This document shows positions 8,806 through 19,419 of a stretch of 25,601 nt of DNA, in pieces; position 1 is the stretch's first letter, and the number at the start of each line of letters is the position of its first letter. The notes beneath the pieces are model-generated. The model saw only the letters and a program-made list of their open reading frames with translations, was not told the origin of the DNA and ran no database searches. A program made the position numbers and the translations under genes. Source of the stretch: Entrophospora sp. SA101 (taxonomy: Eukaryota; Glomeromycota; Glomeromycetes; Entrophosporales; Entrophosporaceae); assembly GCA_958430865.1 (NCBI GenBank), contig CAUDNR010004444.1, positions 1 through 25,601 on the forward strand, given 5' to 3'.

Positions 8806-11800
8806 ATGGATAAAATTAATAATAATAATAATAACAGAAATGAGGTTAATCGTAGAGTAACCTCAAAGAACATGCCAAAACCAAAACCAAAACCTCCTCC
8901 TCCAAAACCAAAACCAATGAGACTTTCAACAACTTCAAATAAAATTGATAACGAGTCCTTATCAATTTCTTCCTCCGCCTCTTCTTCTACCACCTCTTCT
9001 TCTACTTCAACTACTTTTTCATCAAATTCATCATCATCGACATCTTTATTAAAACCACCTAAAAGAATAAGTAATAACACTGGTACAATAACCCGAGGCC
9101 CAAATATTAATAAATTGTCAAGTGTATTTGAAGATTCTAGTACACAGCAGGAACTAAATATTGATAAACCTCGCATTGCATTGTCACTTCCTTCATCACC
9201 AAGGTTACCTGTTCCTATAGCTACAAAATCACTCAACAAGAAAATAGTTTCTCAAGAAAGAATAAAAATCGGTAATAATAATAAACCATCAAACATCGAT
9301 GAGACCTCTATAAAGTTTGGTGAGATTAAAGCAAAATTTCAGGATAATAATGATGATCATGTAATATATATTTTTATTATTATTATTATTATTGTATGCT
9401 ATTTTCTAATAATAATTATAATAATTGAATATTCCCCAATTAGATTCTTTTTCCATCTAATAATAATACTAGTATAGATAAATTTAAAAAAACCACTACA
9501 AATAATTATAACAGTAATGGTAATATTTCAATTAAAAAAATTAAAAATTCTAATAATGGCGATGATGATTTCAATTCAAAGATAGTAGATTCAGAGTCAA
9601 CGACAATAAATCAAAATAAGCGTAACACAAAGACAGTTGTACAGCCTCCAATACCGAAACCAATTGTAAGAAAAAGTTCACAGGATAGTTCTTCCAGCAC
9701 GCAAACCTTTTCTTCTTCTTCAGATTATTCAACAACCCATAAATCAACAGCGTCAGTTGATTTTGAAGAGAAAAAAGCTAGCATCGCTATTTTTTTCAAT
9801 GATTCACAAGTATCTAGAAATTCTGAACCAGAAGTACTTGAGCATTCAAAACCTCTTCCACTTGCGCCTTTAAAATCAACACCTGATATTATTACTATCA
9901 CTAAAAGTTCACCGACATCAATAATGTCAACATCATCAACATCAACATCACCATCCACCATCAAATTAGCAAGTCCTACTTTTTCAGATCAAAATCGAAA
10001 TTCACAGAATGAATTATCGCTTCCAAGGATCTCTAGCGATAATTCTTCCGTGACGCTAGTTGAAGAAGATGAACTTACAATAGATATAAAACGACGGAAA
10101 AAATTATGGAATGTTATAAAAGAGCTTGTGGAGACTGAAAAAGCATTTTTCGCTGATATGGAACTTTTAGAAGAAGTAATTAAATGATTAAATAATTACT
10201 AAATGATGATCGTTATTATTAATTATTTAATCAATAATTATTAATATTTTTAAAAATTAAAATTAGGTTTATTTTATTCAAGCGCAAGAAATTCCAATAT
10301 TTAATCCTTATGATTGTAAAATCATATTCAATAATCTTCCAGAAGTCATTGATTTTTCTGCCGACTTTTTAGACTTATTACTCGTAGCTTCTGGAATTCA
10401 GTGTGATGATGATGAATCTGTTGATAAACATATTGATAATGAAAATGATGATACATCTTTAGGAGATACCTTTATGCAAATGGTATAATGATGGTGGTTT
10501 TTATACACTCATATATATATATATGCATGCATTTATATTTTTCTGATTTCTTTTTTTGGCGGAAGTAGATGCAAAAACGAGAAGGAGGAGAAAGTCGTAT
10601 GGAGGCAGTTTATGGGGAATATTGTAAAAGGCATGAAGCATCGGTGCAAAAATTACAAGAATTTGACGATGATGAAAATGTTCAAGGTTTCTTACAGGTT
10701 ATTATTTATTTATTTATCATGATTTGAATGTCATAATAATAATAGTAATAATATATTTTTTATTAGAAATGTAAAAAACAATGTGAAGGAAGAACCAGAA
10801 GTTGGGATATCGCGAGTCTTCTAATTAAACCAGTACAGCGTGTATTAAAATATCCTTTATTATTGCAAGTACGAATTTCATATTAATATTAATATTGTTG
10901 TCTTTTTATTATAAATGCATTTTTATATATTTTTTTCGTTATCAACTAATAACTTTGTTTATTATTAATAATTTATCTTCTCGCCCTCATTTAACAATAT
11001 CATACTATTATAATAGCAAATATTATCACTCACTAAAACTTCACATCCAGATTTTGATCAATTAAAATTAGCTTTCGACGAAATTCAAAAAATAGCAGAA
11101 AGAATTAATGAAATAAAAAGACGTAAAGATATAGTTGAGAAGATCGTAGGAAGTAAGAAAAGGGGTGATGGTGATGTGAGTTACTTATAACGTCTATCTG
11201 CCTATTATTTTTTTCTTTTTTTGATCGAACAATTAAATTTTATGCTAATTTTTTTTTTTACAAACTCATCCATATATGTATTAATTAATAGCTTGTGTTA
11301 GTATTTTTTATTGGACATTCTCTTTTTTTTGAAATAGACTAAAATTGCGTTTTATTAAAATTTTTAGTCACGGAATTACCAAATCATTAACACGAAGAGG
11401 GCAGATGGTAAATATATTTATATTTGTATATACTTGTATATTTAATGTATTTTTACTAGTTAGAAACCTATATATTAAATTAATTTGCAGATTAAACTTG
11501 CTACGGGTATTGCCAAGCCTACTTCAGATGACCTTTATGATGCATTTGTAGAAAAGTTTAAAAATTTGGAACAACAAGGATTTCAGTTATCAAAAGATGT
11601 AAAAGACTGGGTTAAAGCTGTTAAACGTGTGTACAAAAATTATATTTTCATATAATTTTAAAATTGTTATAATAAATTAATATCATAACTTACTTTTGGA
11701 AAATATTTTTAATATAGAACAACTTGAAGACCAGCAGAGGTTTGCACTTGTTATCGAGGAGTTTTATACATTTGGAATAACTTCTAATAAATATAAAGAA

Positions 11801-13261
11801 GAAAATAAAAGAATAGTTGAATATGTAAAGACGATGAATGGTCTTGCACCATCTTGTGTAAAAGAAATGGTATTACATTTTTTATTAACGACAAGATAAA
11901 TAAATAATATTAATAATATTCAATTATGTGAATATTTTAATTATATAAATTAATATAATTAATTATTAATAGGAAGAGACACTTAAAAAAAATATATATC
12001 CTGAAATAGAAAAATTTCTAAAACTATTCAGAGCCCCTGCCGCTGTAATGAAAAAACGTGAACGAAAAATTTTAGATTATGGTCGTGCCAAATCAATCAG
12101 AGACAGAAACGATATTGTAAGTCATATATCAATATTTGAATATTAGAAAAAAAATTAGAATTAATTTTTTTCAAAATAATATTAATAATTTAGCCTGATA
12201 AATCATTGCAACAATCAGCTGATGCGTTTGTATCCATCTCTGATCAACTGAACGAAGAACTTCCTAAATTTTTCGAGCTTATGACACAATATTATGATAT
12301 AATAGTTCGAAATTTGATAGAAATTCAATCAAGACTTTATGAACAAATGGGAATGGATTTCCAACAATATTTTTATAAATTTGTTGATAGTAATGCATTA
12401 GATTATGTTTCAAATGATAGAAAATTGGTTTTTAGAGATATTGATATTATTTCTGAGTATATAGAACATTATCATGGAAGATTGGAAATGGATGATGAAT
12501 TGAAATCATTTGTGATATTGAATTACTCAGATGGTAAATATTTGAAATATTTATTGTGAATAAATTTATGCAACATTAATTAATATTGTTGTGTTCTTTC
12601 TAGATAATAAATCAATATCAAAACCAGGAATTAATAATGAAATGGTTGAAAAAGAACATATTGCACCACGAAGATTCAGTTACTCAGATTCAATATCTGC
12701 ACAAGCTGGTGATTATTTAGGGGTCAAGAATATTCGTTCAGGTAACATATCATATTATTTATTTATGACATAATCTATCGCATAATATCATATCTTAATA
12801 TTATTAAATCTTACTTTATAGATAAGCATAGTTCACTTGAGAGTAAATCTGACGCTCTATTTGATGATGAAGATCCTTCAAGGGCTGATTTTAAGACAAT
12901 TAAAGCAAATCAAAAAGAAAGGCATAAAAAATATCCAACTGATAGCGCAGTTACAACAATAAGGAACAAACAAAATAATTCAGACGATGAAGACAATGAT
13001 GATGTATTTCATGATACCTTTACAGGAGAAGAACAAAGAGATGGTGATGATGATGGTGATGGTGATGATGATGATGATACTTTATTTTTATGTCAGACAG
13101 TTCGAAAGAATAAATCAAAACAAAAAGGAGAATTAAATTTTGAAGCTGGCATTCTACTCAAAATTATACATATCCATGATAGTGGAGAATGGTGGTATGC
13201 TGTTAAAGAAGATACTGAAGAAAGGGGCTGGGTTGATCCGGGTTTTGTTGAAAGATTATAA
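8806..13261 (+). CDS. DH-BAR-SH3 Rho guanine nucleotide exchange factor
   Basis: Predicted to swap GDP for GTP on a Rho-family GTPase (probably Cdc42 or Rho) at membranes. Exons in my model: 8806-9360, 9444-10175, 10267-10482, 10569-10697, 10767-10868, 11017-11175, 11292-11296, 11368-11407, 11491-11626, 11718-11869, 11973-12116, 12194-12533, 12604-12741, 12822-13261; all join in frame to give 1095 aa. Residues 1-400 are low complexity, with proline-rich KPKPPPPKPKP and serine runs. The DH domain spans about 404-615, starting KKLWNVIKELVETEKAFF and including LLIKPVQRVLKYPLLLQ; it holds an acidic insert (about 475-500). A BAR-like region spans about 632-900 (KKRERKILDYGRAKS). An acidic linker precedes an SH3 domain (about 1038-1095: GELNFEAG, GEWWYAV, GWVDPGFVERL). 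DH-BAR-SH3 order resembles animal Tuba/DNMBP and fungal Gef3-like proteins. No PH domain is seen; the BAR usually replaces it. The five-base exon 7 is the weakest part of the model. Confidence 0.9.
11292..11296 (+). other. Putative 5-nt microexon of the RhoGEF gene
   Basis: The exon ending at 11175 (donor GTGAGT) is in phase 0, but the next recognisable exon (HGITKSLTRR, acceptor ending at 11367) needs two extra bases. CTTGT at 11292-11296 lies between an AG (TTAATTAATAG) and a GTTAGT donor and supplies exactly the right phase. The junction then reads GDGD-L-V-HGITKS. The alternative is a one- or two-base assembly error or a true frameshift. Confidence 0.45.
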
Positions 13262-13539
13262 ATATGATGACTATTAATATTAATTTATATATACATATTT
13301 GTTTTTTTTTTCATTTCATGCATACATCTATAGATACATTATTATATATAATTTACATTAACAACTTGTACATTTTTATTTATCTTTTTTATTCATTTTT
13401 TTATTTTGTAATCATAATTAAAATTTTTTTAGGATAGTATTTTATTTTATTTTTTAATTCTTGTATGACTAGATTTATTATAATTTATTACACACACGTA
13501 TATATAAATAATGAAAATTAATTGATTAAAAATTTTATA
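13262..13539. other. Shared 3' intergenic region of two convergent genes
   Basis: The RhoGEF and IND1 stop codons face each other across 278 bases of almost pure AT DNA. Both transcripts must end here, and their 3' UTRs may overlap. No sharp terminator motif stands out. Confidence 0.5.
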
Positions 13540-15059
13540 CTATTTATCAACAATTTTATTGATGATTTTTTTACTAATATCAACATAAGATTTTCTAATA
13601 AAGTTATTATCGATTTTTTTAGGAAAAAGAACAACAGGATTACCTTTATCACTTGAATCACAAATTTCATAATCTAATGGAATTTCGCCCAACATTTCTA
13701 CATTTAATTCCTTTGATAATTTCACTACTCCATTATTACCAAATATATGGGTTTTATGATTACAATTTGGACATATAAACATTGACATATTTTGAATTGT
13801 TCCTAGAATCTACATATAAATAGACATTTGGAAAACAGAGGAAGAAAAAGATGAGAAAGTAATTGTTATAGATATTATTATAAGAATGAACTGTAAATGG
13901 TAAACTTACTGGTACATTTACTTTCTTAAACATATTAATAGCTTTCCTGACATCTAATAATGCTAAATCTTGAGGTGTTGATATTATTACTACGCCTAAA
14001 TCAATAAATATCAAAAATATTAGAACCATTTCCCTTCGATCATTTTTTTTATTAGTTCACTCATTCACTCATTACCATCCAATTCAATCTGTTGAGTTAT
14101 GGTCAATTGTGTGTCACCTGTACCAGGTGGCATATCTATCACAAGGAGATCAAGTCCATCCCAATGAACTTGATAAAGAAATTGTTGAAGTGCTTTCATT
14201 ACCTATTCATTATTATATTACCATTATTATTATTGTTACTATTATTGCAAATATTGATGTTTTTGAAATTTATTTATTTCTAAAGACTTACCATAAGGCC
14301 TCTCCAAACAATCGGCGAACTTTCATCAGCTAAAAAGCCCATTGACATGGCTTTAACTCCATAATTCACCAAAGGAATTAATTTATCATCTAAACCATTA
14401 CCAAACAAATATCAAAGTTAATAACCAATATCCTTACATATACACTTGGTTGATATGATTTTTTTTATCTTCATTTAAAAAAGTTTTTTTACAAACCAGG
14501 TGTAAGACCTGGTTGACCTTTAAGATTCATGAGTTTTGGTATTGAAGGACCAAAAAGATCAGCATCCAGTATGCCAACTTTGTAATGAAAAGTTGATGCA
14601 ATAGCAAGTGCAAGGTTTACTAAACAAAAAAAAAAGAATTAATTGAATAATCCATCGACGGATTACTTTATACGATATGGATAATATATAAAAATAACTA
14701 GCTATACCAGCTGTTGTAGATTTTCCAACACCACCTTTACCAGAAGCAACGGCAATAACATGCTTAACATTTGCTATTTTTCTTTTAGTAGGCAAACCGC
14801 GTTTCATCCTTTCTTCAAACGATGACGACGACGAAGTTTTTGCTTGCAACGCTCTTCTACTTATCTTAACTCCTTCCTCCAATAAAATTGAAATATTATA
14901 AATTATTATTTTTTTCTTACGAATATATTAAATAATTTTTAATTATAATTTCATATTAATATTTACATTATTATCATGGAGGTGAGATTGCTTTTGTTGT
15001 TTAATAAGAAAAAGTTCTAAAGAGATTTTGTTTTTCGAGATTCGAAAAAATCTAAACAT
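13540..15059 (-). CDS. IND1: Mitochondrial Fe-S P-loop protein IND1/NUBPL
   Basis: Known members of this family deliver iron-sulfur clusters during assembly of respiratory complex I in the mitochondrial matrix. Exons on the minus strand: 15059-14967, 14876-14708, 14619-14497, 14389-14292, 14202-14076, 13995-13910, 13809-13540; all phases match and give 321 aa, the usual size. Exon 1 ([17 protein letters not shown]) is basic, lacks acids at its start and looks like a targeting presequence. Then come RGLP, the family hallmark before the nucleotide domain, and the P-loop [19 protein letters not shown] (about 76-94). Further motifs are [14 protein letters not shown] (about 107-120), [14 protein letters not shown] (about 181-194), [14 protein letters not shown], and a C-terminal CPNC pair (C244, C247) that binds the bridging cluster. 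LGEIPLD follows. The acceptor of exon 2 is a GAG, somewhat unusual. The RGLP motif and presequence favour IND1 over the cytosolic NBP35/CFD1 relatives. Confidence 0.93.
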
Positions 15060-15419
15060 CTCAGGACTAGGGAATTGAATCACGTTCAATTTATAAGTGC
15101 AAGTACAATGAAAATCATTTTGTTCCTGATTTAATAAATAGACACCTAGTTAAACAACATAAGTTTAAAACTTATGAGCAAAAAGGATTTTTCTGCATTA
15201 AATATTTTTCTTTTGTTTTTTTTTTTCCAAATCATCCACTTTTTTAATTGTTCCAATGATTTTGTTGGGAGTTTGTGGTGGCGCCTTCATGTTTCAAGAT
15301 GTCTTTGAATTTGTCGTACATGCTATCTGTGAATAAATACATAATCAAAGTCATATTTAATAATGATAAAGTGATAAATTACAAAATTAAATACTTACTC
15401 GTAAATTTACAAAAAATCC
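15060..15419. promoter_or_regulatory. Upstream region of IND1
   Basis: This holds the presumed IND1 promoter. About 100 bases upstream of its start codon is a perfect 19-bp palindrome, CATAAGTTTAAAACTTATG (15158-15176), followed by a T-rich tract near 15210-15230. No coding signal. Confidence 0.3.
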
Positions 15420-15545
15420 AACTAAAGATCCCATGTCCAACAGACATTTGTATTTGGGAGTCAACAGCTTTTTCAGCCGCTCGAATGCTTCTTTAGAAAC
15501 TTTGGCCCATTCAAACCGGACACCTTTTTGAATCAGTCTAAACAT
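15420..15545 (-). pseudogene. Ty3/gypsy RT-RNase H scrap
   Basis: On the minus strand from 15545 the text reads FRLIQKGVRFEWAKVSKEAF followed by ERLKKLLT. This matches the well known junction of reverse transcriptase and RNase H in Ty3/gypsy elements (usual form: L-K-K-G-x-x-F-x-W-x-x-x-x-x-x-A-F-x-x-L-K-x-x-L-T). The following residues (PKYKCLLDMGS) do not match the usual RNase H start, so the fragment probably ends near 15455. No protease, integrase or LTR is visible beside it. Confidence 0.6.
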
Positions 15546-17600
15546 TAGTTTGGCTATTATTGAGAACTTAGGTATGAAGTTTCAGTGAAAATTCTAGTGT
15601 AAATAGTTTTTGTTTGACATATAAACCATAATCTATCAGATAAAATTGAATGAAAAATATAATTTCATTTTATGATAAACTAATTACCAACACTAAAAAC
15701 ACGTATATCTTTAATATATTCCTCTGTTATGCTTTTTCTAAAACTTCATAAATATGTGATATATATTCTTTTGATCATACACTCTCCTAAAGCCTTTAAT
15801 TTCCTTAAATTCTGTCTAAACTTATTTGCATCGCTTGGACTATATTGATCAAATACAATTAAATTTCCATTTTGTATAATTAAAAAAATAAAAACTTGCG
15901 TGTTTATTTATACTAATCTGATATTCCTTATTATAAACAAGGCATCCAAGACCTTCCCATATAAAAATGTGTGGGATTTCCATTTCGTGTTGAACTCTGT
16001 AATAACTCTCATCTTTGGAAAATACATTACAACCAAATAGGGTAAAAAAATATCAAGGCATTTTTAGAAGGGGAAGGGAGGCATTCAATATTTCCTTGGA
16101 TCGGCTAAAGTGCTAATCCGATCTCAATTCAACCCAACCAACCCAATTCTGGATCCGTGAATATAGATATTAGTACTTACAATTATTTGACTGTAATCAG
16201 AATGAAATGTTTTACCCGAATATAAATATCACCAGATTCATAATTTTCAAAATTACTATAAATTATTGTTTGATTCACGGTTTGAAAACCATTTTATATT
16301 TTCTAGCAATAACTGGAGCTTGAACTAATGGTTGCTAATATTGCTCTAATAATACTTACGAGGATGCTTCTGCTGCTGCATTTGTTTTGTTTTCTCCTGT
16401 GATGAATTAAATTTTAACGATTTGATGGGTGCTTACAAAGCTGTTTAATCAATGAGTTTAGCTTATGTTCATAAAATTTCATTAAAACATCAATTGTTCA
16501 GTTTGCCTTAAGATTATAGTAATAATCTAATCAGTGAAAACTCAAAAATGATGTATTTTGAAATGATGGTTGAAAATTGATGTTTGGATTATGCTATTTA
16601 ATAGGAATAGAACAAATGAAGCATTAAAAAAAAGTGGTTTCAGAGTTGAAAACTATACTCCATTAATTAGATTCAATAAGATTTCTTCAATTGATTTTTA
16701 TTATAAAATCAAATCATACAAAAAACCTTTAATAATAATAAGTATATGAAGAATTCTTCAATATTATATTAGTTATAATAAATGGAAACCAAGATTAATT
16801 TTTCAATTAATTTTTGGTTGGATTGATTAAAATAATGGGTCTCAAGATGACTTTTCAAGGGTGATTGTTGAGAAGAAATGTTATAGCATTGAACAAAAGC
16901 TATAGTTTTAATGAAATTAAAGAAACAGGTAGATTTGTGGGTGGCTTTAATCCTGTTTGTTGAAGTTCTAAAGAAGATCTCCAGGTTTAAAATAATTTTA
17001 CAATATTTATACAGATAAAAGTTTATTTCAATATCACGTAAAATCAAAACGACCTGAATTTAAAATATATCATAATATTCAAACTTTGAATTTTATTAAA
17101 GATAATATAGAATTCCATTATCAATCTTACTGGTAATTATTATTGGAACAACTTAAATTTGGAAATGAGTTCTTTTTTGTAAATATATTTACTAGTTCCC
17201 TTCTTTAAGATCTAAAAATTCTATTACAACTAAATCTTTCTAGTTTTTGATTTTTTTGTTAAAGCTCTAATGGTTTGGTTTGGTTTGGTTTCCAAAATTC
17301 GAGAGTTTTGCAACGGTGCAAAAGTCAAAAGGTTTTCGCCATAAGTCGAAACTAGTTTTGATTTTGACTATTGACTTTTGATTTCGTTTTGACATATAAT
17401 TTTTAATTTTAGTTTTGACTTACATCTCTTCAAAATAGTTTTGGCGACCAGCACTATTTGGTTTCTGAGTTAACAGTTGATTAAATTGATTACATAGAAT
17501 AGAAAAATTTATATTATTTAATACATAAATAATAATACAAAGCTGAAAATTATTTGGTATTAGCGTTAACCTATTACATAGTGTGATATACTGATTTTAC
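15546..17600. other. Gene-poor decayed DNA
   Basis: Two kilobases without a gene I can support. Short coding-like scraps occur on the minus strand near 15990-15780 (VLDALFIIRN, FDQYSPSDANKFRQNLRKL) but match nothing I know. Near 16097-16123 GGATCGG and CCGATC form a small inverted pair. At 17271-17292 TGGTTT-type units repeat four times, and 17310-17450 is rich in TTTTGACT/AGTCAAAA words. The minus-strand frame at 17047-16769 has no sign of selection. Confidence 0.35.
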
Positions 17601-17617
17601 AGCTATCTCACTCAAGC

Positions 17618-18071
17618 TTACGACAGCAGCAATAAGAATTTCCAATCCCTGCTACTGAAAATCCACATCATGAACCAACTTACACAACTGAAGTAATGTG
17701 AGGTCAAATCCCATTCATCTTCGCCCAACTCCTCTGTAATTGTTTCCGCTTGTAGACAATTTGAGTTCAAATAGATAAAGCCACGAAGAATGTTATGTGA
17801 AGCATTAATGTCCCAGTTCCACAAAATTATGCATGTATTCATACATGTCACAAGTTGCCAAACCCGACCAACATTCTTCACTTGTCCATCACAGCGATAA
17901 TAGATAATGGGAGTTCTGAAGTTATAATATCTCCTAGTCCAACATGCTTTTTTTCAGTTGTAGATACAGCACCTTTTTAGGTCCATATGAATTTCCATGG
18001 CTGCTAAACGAGAAACATCCATCTCCATATGCTACAACTGTTCTTGACGATCCACTGGTTATTCTTGTAAC
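17618..18071 (-). pseudogene. Fanzor/TnpB-type protein, C-terminal remnant
   Basis: Fanzors are eukaryotic relatives of TnpB, RNA-guided nucleases carried by transposons, with a RuvC domain and a zinc ribbon near the C-terminus. From 18071 leftward one frame reads SSRTVVAYGDGCFSFSS, then HGNSYGPKKVLYLQLKK, ending at a TAG (17936-17934). A one-base shift opens the next frame, RRYYNFRTPIIYYRCDG, then VWQLVTCMNTCIILWNWD and INASHNILRG. The last motif matches the RuvC-III signature WNRDxNASRNI, with Trp and His in place of the two arginines and the catalytic Asp kept. Cysteines before it fit the zinc-ribbon place, though the first pair is incomplete (only one Cys in YRCDG). Residues after LQAETIT look like non-family text up to the stop at 17618. 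The N-terminal RuvC-I part is not recognised. Family membership rests on motifs, without a search. Confidence 0.6.
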
Positions 18072-18600
18072 AATTTCATGTTAAGCCTAGTACCATGAAA
18101 TTTCAAGCAGTGTTGGAAGATGCTCAAGAGAATAATGCAGATATTCTCTCTATTGAATAAACGAAGTGACAGATGAAATTGGAAGAGCTGTTGAAATGTT
18201 CCAGGATATAGTTAGACTCAATTAAGATAAATATTATATCAATTTGACTAACTTTTTCCACTGTACGATTTCTTTATACCGGTTCTCAATTTTCTTATGA
18301 AGCTTGCCAACGAGTATCATTCTTTTGTGCTACGAAGAAACAAATAACAATAAGGTTTTTCTTCCTAGGTCCGACCCAACACACCCTGTTGTCTAGTGAT
18401 TGGTAATTCTCATATTGATCAAAACCATAATCATTCACACCATCTTACCAGGTTGTTGGTTTTGTTACAAGGATCGAAACACTCACAGCATTTGCTCTTT
18501 ACTTATTTTGTGTAATTGATAATGGTAATGATAACGAAAGTGAACCTACTTATATGAGTGTTAAACGTAAATCCTTAAAATAACTAAAGTTACTAAACTA
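18072..18600. other. Stretch upstream of the Fanzor remnant
   Basis: The region next to the Fanzor remnant probably holds more of the same element, for example FHGTRLNMKLLQ on the minus strand near 18110-18075, but frames break too often to follow. No element ends or guide-RNA region can be defined. Confidence 0.35.
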
Positions 18601-18805
18601 AAGATACCTCCTATCTATCATTTGACAAATTAGGTACTGGTAGCTATCCAAATAGTTATGGCCGTCACAAATGATCACTGCTGTCGTAAATTACTACCAT
18701 CACAAATAACTATCGCCGCAAATGATCACTACTGCGCGAATAATTACCAAACTACCTTTACGGTAATTACCGTTGTTGCAATTAACTAATTACGGTGGGT
18801 ATCTT
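18601..18805. mobile_element. 205-bp MITE (TA target site)
   Basis: The left end AAGATACCTCC and the complement of the right end, AAGATACCCACC, form an inverted repeat. TA flanks both sides (18599-18600, 18806-18807). The inside is built of degenerate words such as AAATGATCACTRCTG, occurring at about 18677 and 18729, and AATTACCGT. There are no open frames. A similar vocabulary occurs at 8083-8262. Confidence 0.7.
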
Positions 18806-18829
18806 TAGTATCATGTGTTTCATTGGATT

Positions 18830-19015
18830 TCTGCTCAATCCGTCCAATCCAATGGATTATCTGTTCTATTATTATTATTATTATTTAACTCTACGGATTA
18901 TTCGGATCAACCGGATCATCCGGCGAGATCCAACGGATGCATTTTCTGAGTAATAGTAATGACCGGATGGTAAATGGCGATGAACGGATTACGGATATCC
19001 GCGGATCGAATCACT
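18830..19015. repeat. GGAT/ATCC-rich, locally CG-rich repeat
   Basis: About 20 copies of GGAT or its complement ATCC occur in under 200 bases, often as CGGAT (CGGATTATTCGGATCAACCG). The stretch is much richer in G, C and CG than its surroundings. A short ATT run (about 18869-18884) splits it. It has no clear period or terminal repeats and no coding signal. Confidence 0.55.
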
Positions 19016-19419
19016 AATTAAGAACGACATATTTCGAGTGTTATTATTATAAACTTTTGCCAAATTCGGCAAACTAAAAAAAAAAGTGATCAACACTCGA
19101 TTTTATCAAATTTAGGAAAAAAAAAGGTATTATAGCGTTAATTCATTATTTTTATTTTTAGAAAGGTTGTTACTATAAATAGTATATCTCGGAATGATTT
19201 ATTTCGTATTTGGTAATTTGGTAAGACAAATCTTCCAAGGAAAGAAGCAAATTAGCAAATTAGAAAACCTTAGTTGGCAATAAAAAAAAAACCTTTATAA
19301 TTTAAAAAATAAATAAATAAATTACAAAAATATAATATAAATATTTTTAAATATATAAATAAATATATAGATAGTTACCTTCATACATAACAACCATTAA
19401 CCCTCTTTCTCCTAAAATA
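19016..19419 (+). promoter_or_regulatory. Upstream region of the LIM-RhoGAP gene
   Basis: About 400 bases of AT-rich DNA before the start codon at 19420. A TATA-like tract lies near 19327-19370 and a pyrimidine-rich run (CCCTCTTTCTCCT) ends seven bases before the ATG, as is common at fungal transcription starts. This is a position-based guess. Confidence 0.35.

Noticed and set aside
8733..9239. 168-codon minus-strand frame opposite the RhoGEF first exon
   Set aside because: It is the antisense of a serine/proline-rich low-complexity exon and reads as Glu/Gly/Leu runs. The plus strand is supported by splicing to a conserved DH domain.
14092..14333. Two overlapping plus-strand frames
   Set aside because: Antisense of the IND1 exon that carries MPPGTGD on the minus strand.
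16769..17047. 92-codon minus-strand frame
   Set aside because: No recognisable motif, no introns joining it to anything, and composition like the surrounding AT-rich DNA.
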